From positions 1 through 42,743 of IMG/VR virus record IMGVR_UViG_3300048837_002248: 42,743 nucleotides of DNA. The stretch is one strand, 5' to 3'. Shown here piece after piece: positions 1 through 7,194 of the stretch (position 1 is the first letter of the stretch; the number at the start of each line of letters is the position of its first letter). This DNA comes from a virus. The notes beneath the pieces are model-generated. The model had not been told where the DNA came from and ran no database searches. It worked only from the letters and a program-made list of their open reading frames with translations. The position numbers were made by a program, and so were the translations under genes.

Positions 1-1011
1 TTGAGGAACCGCCCGCGCGTCCCCGTGACCATCGCCCTGGTGATCGGCCTCATGGCCGTCGCCCTGTCGCAGGCCTCCGCCGCTCAGCCGCCCCGCCCCG
101 TCGGGCTCGTGACCGCCATCCCCGCCGCCGGCGCAGGCGGCAACCCGCTGGCGCGGCTGCCGCTTTTCGTTGACACCGAAAGCCGTCCGCGCGCGCAGGC
201 CGAGCGTTGGCGCGCCACCCGGCCCGCCGACGCCGCGCTGCTGGACCGCATCGCGCGGGAGCCGCAGGCGATGTGGGTGGGCAGCTGGTACCCGGATGTG
301 AGGGCGACGGTGGCCGGAGTGATGCGCAGGGCGCGCGCGGCCCGGCAGATGCCGGTGTTCGTCGCATACAACATCCCCCACCGCGACTGCTTCGGCGCGA
401 ACAGCGGGGGGGCGATGTCGCCGCGCGAGTACCGGGCCTGGATCGCCCGCCTGGCGGCGGGCATCGGCGGGGGCCCTGCCGCGGTGGTGCTGGAACCGGA
501 TGCGCTGGCCGCGGTGACATGCCTCCCTCCCCGCCTGCGGCGGGAGCGCATCGCGATGCTGCGCTGGGCGACCGCGCGCCTGGCGCGCCAGCCCGGGACG
601 GCGGTCTACATCGACGCCGGTCACGCCACGTGGATCCCCGTCGGCCAGATGGCGCGGCGGCTGAGGGCGGTCGGCGTGAAGCGCGCCCGCGGCTTCGCCC
701 TGAACGTGTCGAACTTCCACACCACGAAGGCGAACGTCCGCTACGGCGCGCGTCTCTCACGCGCGGTCGGCGGCGCGCGCTTCGTGGTGGACACCGGCCG
801 CAACGGCGCGGGGCCGAAGGCCGGCGACTGGTGCAACCCGCCGGGCCGCGCGCTCGGCGCCGCGCCGACCACCGCGACCGGCCACCCGCTGATGGACGCC
901 GGCCTGTGGATCAAGGCGCCCGGGGAGTCGGACGGCACCTGCAACGGTGGCCCGGGGGGTGGCGCCTTCTGGCCGGAATACGCGCTGCGCCTCGTGCGGG
1001 CCGCCCGCTGA
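1..1011 (+). CDS. Secreted glycoside hydrolase family 6 (cellulase-like)
   Basis: This is a 336-aa secreted enzyme predicted to hydrolyse beta-1,4-glucans outside the cell. The start is a TTG at the first base of the window. It is followed by an Arg-rich n-region, a hydrophobic stretch and an Ala-x-Ala site near residue 28, which together form a signal peptide. GH6 motifs appear in order: YNIPHRDC, with the conserved Arg-Asp; VVLEPDAL, carrying the probable catalytic acid Asp; YIDAGHATW; GFALNVSNFHT; WCNPPGRALG; and WIKAPGESDG near the C-terminus. Length and motif order match a single GH6 catalytic domain with no binding module. It belongs to the host chromosome, outside the prophage. The start cannot be checked further because nothing upstream is visible. 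Confidence 0.9.
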   Translation: MRNRPRVPVTIALVIGLMAVALSQASAAQPPRPVGLVTAIPAAGAGGNPLARLPLFVDTESRPRAQAERWRATRPADAALLDRIAREPQAMWVGSWYPDVRATVAGVMRRARAARQMPVFVAYNIPHRDCFGANSGGAMSPREYRAWIARLAAGIGGGPAAVVLEPDALAAVTCLPPRLRRERIAMLRWATARLARQPGTAVYIDAGHATWIPVGQMARRLRAVGVKRARGFALNVSNFHTTKANVRYGARLSRAVGGARFVVDTGRNGAGPKAGDWCNPPGRALGAAPTTATGHPLMDAGLWIKAPGESDGTCNGGPGGGAFWPEYALRLVRAAR

Positions 1012-1056
1012 TCGGGGGAGTGACAGGAACGACGCACCGCCTATAGCATCGCCGGC

Positions 1057-2795
1057 ATGTGGAGCCGATGCGTGATCGCGCTGTCCCTCATCGCCCTCGC
1101 GTTGGCCCTGGGCGCGCCCATGGCAGCCGGGGTGCAGTTCACGGTCAACTCCACGGCCGACGGCGGCGATCTGAACACGGCCGACGGTGTCTGCGCCGCG
1201 ACGGGCGGGGCGTGCACGCTGCGCGCCGCGATCCAGCAGGCGAACGCCGCGGCCGGTGCCGATGTCGTCGTCGTGCCGCCGGGCACGTACGCGGTCTCGT
1301 CACCTCTGTCGGTCACCTCGCTGATGACGATCACGGGGACCGGGGGCGCCCGGGCGACGCTGATCGCCGGGGCACCGTCCGCGTCTGTGGTCACGATCGC
1401 CAGTTCAGGCGTCACGGTTCGGGGGGTCACCGTCACCGGCGGCAGGCGGGGCATCGACGTTCAAACCGGCAGCGACATCCTCCTCGACCAGGTCGTCGTG
1501 CGCGACAACGGCCTGACCTCGCCGGCCAACCTGTCCGGCGGGGGCATCTATGTCGCCGCGAACGGCGCCGTGACCCTCAGCCGCAGCCTGGTGGCGGAGA
1601 ACACCCTGATCTCGACATCCGGCACCGCTTTGGGCGCCGGGATCTACGTCGCGAGCGGAGGCGTGCTGACTGCCGTCGCAACGACGATCGTCCGTAACGT
1701 GGCGAACTCGCAGAGCGGCTCGGGTGCGTACGGGGGCGGTGTCAACGTTGGGCTCGGCGGCCAGGCGGTGCTCCGGCACGTCACGATGGCCGGCAACAGC
1801 AGCCCGAGCGGATCGGCGGCCAGCTATGGCGGAAACCTCTACAGCTCGGGCCAGACCGTCGTCGCAGACTCGGTCGTCGCATCGGGTCAGGCCACCTTCG
1901 GAGCGAACTGCTCGGGTTCGATCACCGCTCAGGGGCGCAACATCGACTCGGGCACGACGTGCGCTTTCGGCGCCGGGCACCTGAACAGCACCGACCCGCA
2001 GCTCCTGCCGCTGGCCGATCACGGCGGGCCGACCGACAGCCGGGCACTCTCCACGACCAGCCCGGCGCGCGACGCGGCGCTCGCCTGCCCGGCGGGCGGG
2101 CTCGACCAGCGCGGCGCGGCGGCTCCCTCCGGGTCCGCGTGCGACATCGGCGCGGTCGAGCTCTCCGCCGAACTCGGTCTCGCGGTTCAGGCCGCGCAGT
2201 CGGAGGCGGCTCCCGGCGCGGATGTGACCTACATCGTCCGGGTCACCAACGGCGGCCCCGATCCCGCCCCCGGCACGGTGCTCGATCTCGGCACCGGCGG
2301 CGCCACCCCCACACTCGCGAGCCCCTCGGCGGGAACCTGCACCCTGCAGGTGCGCTGCGAGCTCGGGACGCTCGCCCGCGGCCAGGAGGTGACGGTGACC
2401 GTCGTCGCGCGCGCCGGAGCGACTCCCATCGCATTCACGGCGAACGTCGCCTCGGGGCTGCCCGACCCGGTCGCGGCGAACAACACGGCACAGATCACGA
2501 CCCCGGTGACGACGACCGCGCCACCGTCGACCACCCCTCCGCCTCCGCCGCCCCCGGCGGTGGCGCCGGCGGCCGTTGCCGCATCGGGGTGCGCACCGGC
2601 GCCCGCTGCACCCTCCTGCGCCGGGTCGGCGTCCTGCGTCAGCGGGCGGCCACGCGAGCCGTGACTCTGCGCATCCCCGCGATGGTGCGCGGGCGCGCCC
2701 TGGTGCCCGGTCGCTACCGCATACGCGCCGTCGCCGCGGGCCTCGCAGGCGGGCGGTCCGCGGCGCGGCTGCTGACGATCCGGGTCACCCGGTAG
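1057..2795 (+). pseudogene. CSLREA-type beta-helix / DUF11 surface protein, frameshifted
   Basis: This is a secreted host protein with a signal peptide (residues 1-25). A CSLREA-like segment follows (CTLRAAIQQANA near residue 53), then Gly/Ser/Thr-rich right-handed beta-helix repeats to about residue 370. A DUF11 domain and a Thr/Pro linker come next. The first frame stops at 2664 after an unconvincing Ala/Cys-rich tail. From about 2556 the next frame encodes a coherent C-terminal domain (GRYRIRAVAAG...) ending at 2795. Restoring one C in the C5 run at 2551-2555 joins the two frames as Pro-rich linker to Gly-rich linker to the domain. It is therefore either a recent 1-nt frameshift, a phase-variable tract or a sequencing error. 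The function is probably cell-surface adhesion or display. Confidence 0.75.
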
Positions 2796-2819
2796 GCCTT
2801 CGGCGCCGGTCCGGTGACG

Positions 2820-2848
2820 ACGAAGGCCCCGCGATGCGGGGCCTTCGT
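2820..2848. terminator. Perfect 13-bp hairpin abutting attL
   Basis: A 13-bp perfect inverted repeat (arms 2820-2832 and 2836-2848, 3-nt loop, stem GC-rich) ends one base before the attL core. No strong T-run follows on either strand. Before integration it would have lain directly downstream of the minus-strand tRNA-Ala gene, so it probably terminated that tRNA transcript, and possibly also the host gene ending at 2795. Confidence 0.7.
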
Positions 2849-2872
2849 GAAGTGGAGGATACCGGGATCGAA
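2849..2872. repeat. attL core (24-bp direct repeat)
   Basis: The 24 bases at 2849-2872 are identical to 42673-42696. Flanks diverge immediately on both sides: t versus c before the core, g versus c after it. The repeat corresponds to the 3' acceptor strand and the 3' half of the T-arm of tRNA-Ala, a usual target of tyrosine integrases. This is the copy on the host side of the left prophage end. Confidence 0.92.
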
Positions 2873-2912
2873 GCGATGCCCCGGTAGCTGATCCCGCTGC
2901 GCATCGGGTTTC

Positions 2913-2929
2913 CCCTGCTCTGAGCAGGG
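2913..2929. repeat. 17-bp dyad upstream of first phage gene
   Basis: Two perfect 8-nt arms (2913-2920 and 2922-2929) flank a single T. The dyad sits seven bases before the ATG at 2936 and overlaps its ribosome-binding purines. It could be an operator or a translation-blocking hairpin, but no partner site was seen elsewhere in the phage. Confidence 0.35.
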
Positions 2930-2935
2930 AGACCG

Positions 2936-3736
2936 ATGCACCGATCAAGCCCTGATTCACCCCGTTGGACGTGTGGGCGTGGGACCCCGGTGGGACCGCG
3001 TCCTGCCCGCGGCGAGGCCCGTCGAGTCGGGTGGGCGAGCGTCGCTGTCCTGGTCGCTCTCACACTGCCAGCTGGTGCCGCGTCCGCGCAGGACCGGTCA
3101 GGGCCGGTCAGCGCCGATACCCATCCGGCGCTGGTCGGGTTGTCGAACATCGCCTACGCGCATGCCGCGTCGCATGTCGGCGGCCCGCGGGCCCTCATGG
3201 GCACCCCGACCGTGGCTCTGATCGCGCCGAACCGGTACACGCAGACCGGCGCCGTTGCGCTCGCCTGGCACCGCGAGAGACGCATCGACGTCCTCGCCAG
3301 CTACGCACCGCGGATCGCCGCAGCCGCCGTAGCCGCCCGTTGGCGCCCATCGCACGAGGGCGCGGTGGCCCTGCTGATCCACGAGCACCTTCACCTGCTC
3401 GGACCAGAAGCCCACAGCGAGCTCGCCGACCGTGGCGTGGATGAGGGCCTCGCGGCGACCGTCGCCATCGACGTGCTCCCGCGCATCGCGTTCGCGCTCA
3501 CGGGCCGACGGTCGGCGATCTGGACGTCCGGTGGCATCGGCGGCCCGAACAAGGCGTGCGTGAAACGCGTCCGGGTCGCCTCAACCGTCGCCACCGGGTC
3601 ACGTAACTGGCGTGCGAAAGCCGCCCGCGGATGGCGCACCCACGCCGTCCGCGCAACCAGCGCCGAGAGGAGAGCGATGTTCGCAGCCGTGGGGATGAAC
3701 CCCGCCGACGTGTGCCCGGAGGGGGTGTTGTTCTGA
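2936..3736 (+). CDS. Secreted HExxH (zincin-like) protein
   Basis: This is a 266-aa predicted exported protein of unknown substrate. A long basic n-region of about 30 residues leads into a hydrophobic segment and an Ala-x-Ala-type site near residue 52. An HEHLH motif at residues 149-153 fits the HExxH zinc-binding and catalytic signature. Glu170 lies 17 residues further on within DEGLAAT and could be the third ligand of a gluzincin-like site. A purine-rich RBS (agggag) precedes ATG 2936. It is the first phage gene after attL, away from the late operon, a position where lysogenic-conversion (moron) genes often lie. The fold call rests on the motif only, so a non-proteolytic metal protein is possible. 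Confidence 0.65.
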   Translation: MHRSSPDSPRWTCGRGTPVGPRPARGEARRVGWASVAVLVALTLPAGAASAQDRSGPVSADTHPALVGLSNIAYAHAASHVGGPRALMGTPTVALIAPNRYTQTGAVALAWHRERRIDVLASYAPRIAAAAVAARWRPSHEGAVALLIHEHLHLLGPEAHSELADRGVDEGLAATVAIDVLPRIAFALTGRRSAIWTSGGIGGPNKACVKRVRVASTVATGSRNWRAKAARGWRTHAVRATSAERRAMFAAVGMNPADVCPEGVLF

Positions 3737-3801
3737 TGCCCCTCACAATCACATGAAATCAGGCGGTCGCAGCAGACGCCTGCCGAGGGGGCCTCGACGC
3801 G

Positions 3802-4398
3802 ATGGACGCGGCCCTCGGCGGGATCGACAACCACGGCCGCGACACTCCGGTGCCGTTGACCAACATCCTCGCTGAGCGCGGCCTCGACGACACGTTGTGG
3901 GCGTTGTGCGCGATCGGCGCTGTGCGCGTGCAGAGGTTGTTCGCCGCTGACTGCGCTGAGCGCGTGCTGCACCTGTTCGAGGCCGCGTGTCCGGGGGACC
4001 TGCGGCCCCGTGAGGCGATCCGCGTCGCGCGGCTGTACGCGCGTGGGCTCGCGTCGTACGGGGAACTCGACGCCGCACGGGCCGCAGCATGGGCCGCCGC
4101 ATGGGCTGCCGCACGCGGACAGGACGCCGCATGGGCCGCCTCATGGGCTGCCACACGCGGACAGGACGCCGCATGGGCCGCCGCATGGGCCGCCGCACAT
4201 GACGCCGCATGGGACGCATGGGCCGCCGCGCAGGCCGCCGCACGGGCCGCCGCATGGGACGCCGCACGGGCCGCCACACATGACGCCGCATCGGACGCAT
4301 ATGACGCCGCATCGGACGCATATGACGCCGCATCGGACGCGGAGCGTGCATGGCAAACCGCGCGGCTCCGGGAACTCATCGACCAGGAGGAGACCTGA
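3802..4398 (+). CDS. Ala-rich repeat protein with immunity-like N-terminal domain
   Basis: The product is a 198-aa protein. Residues 30-90 (CAERVLHLFEA...DLRPREAIRVARLYARG) resemble the conserved core of the 'putative immunity protein' (Imm-5-like) family that is widespread in actinobacteria and their phages. From about residue 92 it becomes a low-complexity tract of Ala-Ala-Trp, Ala-Ala-Arg and Ala-Ala-Ser-Asp-Ala-Tyr-Asp units, then a short charged tail. The tail probably folds as one long amphipathic helix with aromatic residues at regular spacing. The stop overlaps the next start (TGATG). The biochemical role is unknown; the family name does not prove toxin neutralisation. Because the repeats are periodic, several other frames are open here, and these are taken as shadows. 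Confidence 0.75.
   Translation: MDAALGGIDNHGRDTPVPLTNILAERGLDDTLWALCAIGAVRVQRLFAADCAERVLHLFEAACPGDLRPREAIRVARLYARGLASYGELDAARAAAWAAAWAAARGQDAAWAASWAATRGQDAAWAAAWAAAHDAAWDAWAAAQAAARAAAWDAARAATHDAASDAYDAASDAYDAASDAERAWQTARLRELIDQEET
4080..4340 (+). repeat. In-frame tandem repeats coding Ala/Trp and Ala/Asp helices
   Basis: Short units built on gccgcatgg recur from about 4080. A 42-nt unit containing cacgcggacaggac occurs twice (around 4100 and 4142). A 21-nt unit starts at 4282, 4303 and (partial) 4324. All unit lengths are multiples of three, so copy-number change would keep the reading frame. Confidence 0.8.
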
Positions 4399-4619
4399 TG
4401 GGCGCCTCACCGCGCACACAGCAGCGCCATGCCGCCGAGCGTGCCCGCCGGGTCGTCCAAGAGCCGACCGCCGAAGTGGAGCCACCAGCGCGAGACAGGT
4501 ACTGGTCGCTGCTGAACCAGGTCTGGGCGATCCTCAGCGACCTCGACCGACCGGTCAGCCAGTACGGCTTCGATGCCTACGAGCTCATGCACCGGAACGG
4601 ATTCAGGAGGGACGGCTGA
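4398..4619 (+). CDS. Hypothetical 73-aa phage protein
   Basis: This is a small, basic-then-acidic protein with no recognised domain. The N-terminus is Arg/Gln-rich (PRTQQRHAAERARR). The C-terminus has an aromatic helix (RYWSLLNQVWAIL) and ends with LMHRNGF. The start at 4398 is chosen because an aggagga ribosome-binding site lies just upstream and the ATG overlaps the preceding stop. The gene is coupled at its end to the next gene by another TGATG. An upstream in-frame ATG at 4350 would overlap the Ala-repeat gene deeply and is not preferred. Confidence 0.7.
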   Translation: MGASPRTQQRHAAERARRVVQEPTAEVEPPARDRYWSLLNQVWAILSDLDRPVSQYGFDAYELMHRNGFRRDG

Positions 4620-5470
4620 TGGGCGCCCAGCCACGGGTCAGCAACCGCGACCTCATCGCCGCCTACGAAGACCTCGGAAGTGTCCACAAGGTCGGGGAGC
4701 GGTTCGGAATCCACGGGTCGTCCGTCCACGAACGCCTCGTGAAGCTCGGCGCCGCGAAGAGCATGAACACGTTCACCGACGCCGAACGGGAACGGCTGCG
4801 CGTCGAATACCGCATCTACCGCGACGCCGGCCGACTCGGGGAACTCGCCGAGTCGATGGGGCGCACCAAGCAGTTCCTGTCCCGCAAGGCCGGGGAGATG
4901 GGGCTCACTGACCGCAACGCGCCGCGGCTCACCGCGCGCGTGTGGAAGGGCATGAGCGAAGAGACCGCCGAGGTGATCTGGGAGGACTTCAAGCGGTCAT
5001 CTCTCGGGCTCGGCGCGTACTGCGCGAAGAAAGGCTACGACGACCTCGGCTTCTCGAAGACGATGCGCGAGCACTTCGGCGACGAGTGGGAGCACGTCAT
5101 CGAGTCGAAGGCCCCCCGCCAGTCTCTCTACCGGCTGGGGCGCGCGCTGGAGTACCGCTGTCGCGACCGGTTGAAAGCCCTCGGCTACTTCGCGTTGCGC
5201 TCCCCCGCGAGCAGGTCGCCGATCGACATCCTCGCGATCCGCCCAGGCCTGGTGCTGTTCGTGCAGTGCAAGCGCAGCGGCGCTCTTCCGGTAGGAGAGT
5301 GGAACGCTCTGATGGATGCCGCCGAGAGCTGCGGCGCGCTGCCGGTGATGTGCGAGCAGCCATCGGGGCGCGGCTCGATGCGCTGGTGGCTGCTCAACGA
5401 GCGCAAGGACGGCTCCAAGCGGCGCCAGCCGATGAGCCCGTTCGACCCCGAGTCGGGCGGTGCCTCGTGA
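4619..5470 (+). CDS. HTH plus Hjc/VRR-type PD-(D/E)xK nuclease
   Basis: This 283-aa protein is likely a DNA-structure-specific nuclease. Residues 1-95 contain two helix-turn-helix-like segments (DLIAAYEDLGSVHKVGERFG and GELAESMGRTKQFLSRKAG) that resemble homeodomain/recombinase-type HTHs. The C-terminal part has a Holliday-junction-resolvase-like core: E in RALEYRCRDRL, then SPIDILAI and LFVQCKRSG, giving the E...D...QxK pattern of PD-(D/E)xK enzymes. It lies upstream of primase and helicase genes, which suggests a role in resolving replication or recombination intermediates, or in debranching before packaging. The start overlaps the previous stop (TGATG). A restriction-like or DNA-end nuclease is the main alternative. 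Confidence 0.75.
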   Translation: MGAQPRVSNRDLIAAYEDLGSVHKVGERFGIHGSSVHERLVKLGAAKSMNTFTDAERERLRVEYRIYRDAGRLGELAESMGRTKQFLSRKAGEMGLTDRNAPRLTARVWKGMSEETAEVIWEDFKRSSLGLGAYCAKKGYDDLGFSKTMREHFGDEWEHVIESKAPRQSLYRLGRALEYRCRDRLKALGYFALRSPASRSPIDILAIRPGLVLFVQCKRSGALPVGEWNALMDAAESCGALPVMCEQPSGRGSMRWWLLNERKDGSKRRQPMSPFDPESGGAS

Positions 5471-5691
5471 CCCGCGCCGTGGTGTGGCAGCAGCTGCATG
5501 ACGAAGCCCGCCTGCGCGGCCTGAAAGTCGCCGTGGAACGCATCGACCGCGGCGACGGCACCGTGCTGCGCATCCGCTTGCGCGACAGGACCGCGAACCG
5601 GTGGTCATCGAGCGTCGCCGCGCCCGCCGGACCCGGGCTGGACCAGCAAGCCGAGTTGATGATCGACGCGTTGAGGAGGAGCCCCAGGTGA
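5467..5691 (+). CDS. Hypothetical 74-aa phage protein
   Basis: This is a small protein with a charged N-terminal helix (WQQLHDEARLRGL), a beta-like segment (TVLRIRLRDRTANRW) and a C-terminal helix (QQAELMIDAL). No family is recognised. It begins at a GTG that overlaps the stop of the nuclease gene (GTGA) and is coupled by GTGA to the following gene, so it belongs to the same operon as the primase. The pattern of a short beta segment ending in a helix is compatible with a small nucleic-acid-binding protein, but nothing in the sequence proves this. Confidence 0.65.
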   Translation: MTRAVVWQQLHDEARLRGLKVAVERIDRGDGTVLRIRLRDRTANRWSSSVAAPAGPGLDQQAELMIDALRRSPR

Positions 5692-6176
5692 GCCTCGCAT
5701 CGTGCAAGCAGTGGGCGGCAGAGCATGGCCTCACCGTCCTCGTCAAGAAGCACAACGCCAGCGACTACACGTGGGCGGTCCGCCTCGACGATACGGCCAC
5801 CATCGACTGGGGCCGCGCCGACAGCGAAGCGCACGCATGGGCCGCCATGTGGCTCCACATCGACAGCGCATGCGACGCATACCTCGACCGCGCCGCGCAC
5901 CTACGCGCCCTCCCCCCGATCCACCAGGCGCCCGCATCCGCCGACCTCGCCGACCAGATCGTGCTCAACACGATCCGCGACATCCACGCCACCGGGAAAC
6001 CGATCCGCGTCACCGACGTCACCCATCGCACCAGCATCGGCCCCGTCGCGATCTGGCGGAACCTCGAACGGCTCGAAGCGCGCGGCCTCATCCACATCAC
6101 CGCGACCGGCGAGCCCCTCGTGAGCGTCCCCGAGGCGCCGCCGGCACGTCAACTCACGATCACCGAGGGCACATGA
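5688..6176 (+). CDS. Winged-helix phage protein
   Basis: This is a 162-aa protein beginning at GTG 5688 (GTGA overlap). The N-terminal half has no recognised domain (CKQWAAEHGLTVLVKK, then WAVRLDD). Residues 90-145 form a likely winged helix: ADQIVLNTIRDIH, then VTDVTHRTSIGPVAIWRNLERLEARGLIHI, ending in a beta wing. It may act as a DNA-binding accessory factor for the adjacent PrimPol and helicase, or as a regulator. Ribosome-binding purines (gaggaggagcccc) lie just upstream. The stop overlaps the next ATG by four bases. Confidence 0.68.
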   Translation: MSLASCKQWAAEHGLTVLVKKHNASDYTWAVRLDDTATIDWGRADSEAHAWAAMWLHIDSACDAYLDRAAHLRALPPIHQAPASADLADQIVLNTIRDIHATGKPIRVTDVTHRTSIGPVAIWRNLERLEARGLIHITATGEPLVSVPEAPPARQLTITEGT

Positions 6177-6301
6177 GCCTCCCGTCCCCCGTCGCCGCGT
6201 TCGGCGAACGCATCACCCAAAAAGCCCGCGGGCGTCAACTCGACGCCACCGCGGATGTCTGCTGGATCCGCTCCGAGAGACGCCGGGCAGGTGAGCGATG
6301 A
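6173..6301 (+). CDS. Small 42-aa phage protein
   Basis: A short ORF fits exactly between two coupled genes, with ATGA overlaps at both ends, which argues that it is translated. The product is basic (AAFGERITQKARGRQ and SERRRAGER) and has no recognised domain. It may serve mainly to couple translation into the primase gene. Confidence 0.5.
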   Translation: MSLPSPVAAFGERITQKARGRQLDATADVCWIRSERRRAGER

Positions 6302-7194
6302 TCGACGCCGCCCTCGCGTACGCGGCCCGCGGATGGCATGTGTTCCCGTGCAGACCACGGGGGAAGACGCCGCTGACCGCGCACGGCGTGAAAGACGCCA
6401 CCGACGACCTCGAACAGGTGAGCGCCTGGTGGACGGCGACACCCGACGCGAACATCGGGATCGCCACCGGACAGAAATCCGGTCTGGTGGTCATCGACCT
6501 CGACGGCGAGCACGCCGAGGACGCCTATGGGCTGCTGGTCGCCGAGCACGGGCCGCCGGGTGGCGGATGGCAGCACCGCCGCCGCCGCGGAACGCTCACC
6601 CGCGTCCAACTGGACGGCGTGGGACCGACCGACGGCGCGACGGTGCGCACCGGCAGCGGATGGCACCTGTACCTCGCCGTCACCACCGACCGGTTGACGG
6701 TCCGCAACAGCGCCTCGAAGCTCGCCCCCGGTATCGACATCCGCGGCGACGGCGGCTACGTCATCGCCCCGCCCAGCGTCCACCCCTCAGGTCGGCGCTA
6801 CGTGTGGCGAGACCCGGTCCCCCCCGATGGCGGCCTCCCGGTCCTCGCTCCAGCATGGGTGCGGCTGCTCATGCCGAACCCCGCGGTCGCCACGAAACGC
6901 CGCCAGGCGGCCGCCGACGCGGCTGGCGGCGGCACACCGTATGGCCTCGCCGCCCTCAACGGGGAATGCGACGCGGTGCGAACCACCGGGGAGGGCGGCC
7001 GGAACCATCGCCTCAACGAGGCTGCGTTCGCCGCCGGCACCCTCATCGCCTCCGGCGACCTCGAACAAGACCACGCCATCGACCAGCTCACCGCCGCCGC
7101 CGAAGACGCGGGTCTCCCCCAGCGCGAAGCCGACAAGACCATCGCCTCCGGGCTGAAAGCCGGCCGCAGACATCCACGCGACCGGGCGACATGA
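6298..7194 (+). CDS. Bifunctional primase/polymerase (PrimPol)
   Basis: This 298-aa archaeo-eukaryotic-type primase is expected to synthesise primers for phage replication. The prim-pol N-terminal domain is recognisable from ALAYAARGWHVFPCRPRGKTP at the start. It also has the metal-binding motif VVIDLDGEH (Asp67 and Asp69) and the GSGWHLYL motif with His123, which fits the sxH nucleotide-binding motif. A GIDIRGDGGYVIAPPSVHPSG segment is typical of the family. The C-terminal 100 residues form a helical region (NHRLNEAAFAAGTLIASG...) like the primase C-terminal helix bundle. Start ATG 6298 overlaps the previous stop. The gene directly precedes a RecA-fold helicase, so primase and helicase are separate polypeptides here. 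Confidence 0.9.
   Translation: MIDAALAYAARGWHVFPCRPRGKTPLTAHGVKDATDDLEQVSAWWTATPDANIGIATGQKSGLVVIDLDGEHAEDAYGLLVAEHGPPGGGWQHRRRRGTLTRVQLDGVGPTDGATVRTGSGWHLYLAVTTDRLTVRNSASKLAPGIDIRGDGGYVIAPPSVHPSGRRYVWRDPVPPDGGLPVLAPAWVRLLMPNPAVATKRRQAAADAAGGGTPYGLAALNGECDAVRTTGEGGRNHRLNEAAFAAGTLIASGDLEQDHAIDQLTAAAEDAGLPQREADKTIASGLKAGRRHPRDRAT

Noticed and set aside
2849-2872. Second tRNA gene at the left end
   Set aside because: Only the 24-bp core is present; no D-arm or anticodon arm follows.
3749-4379. Two minus-strand ORFs rich in Met-Arg-Pro and Ser-Ala repeats
   Set aside because: They are mirror frames of the in-frame tandem repeats of the Ala-rich protein and have no ribosome-binding site.
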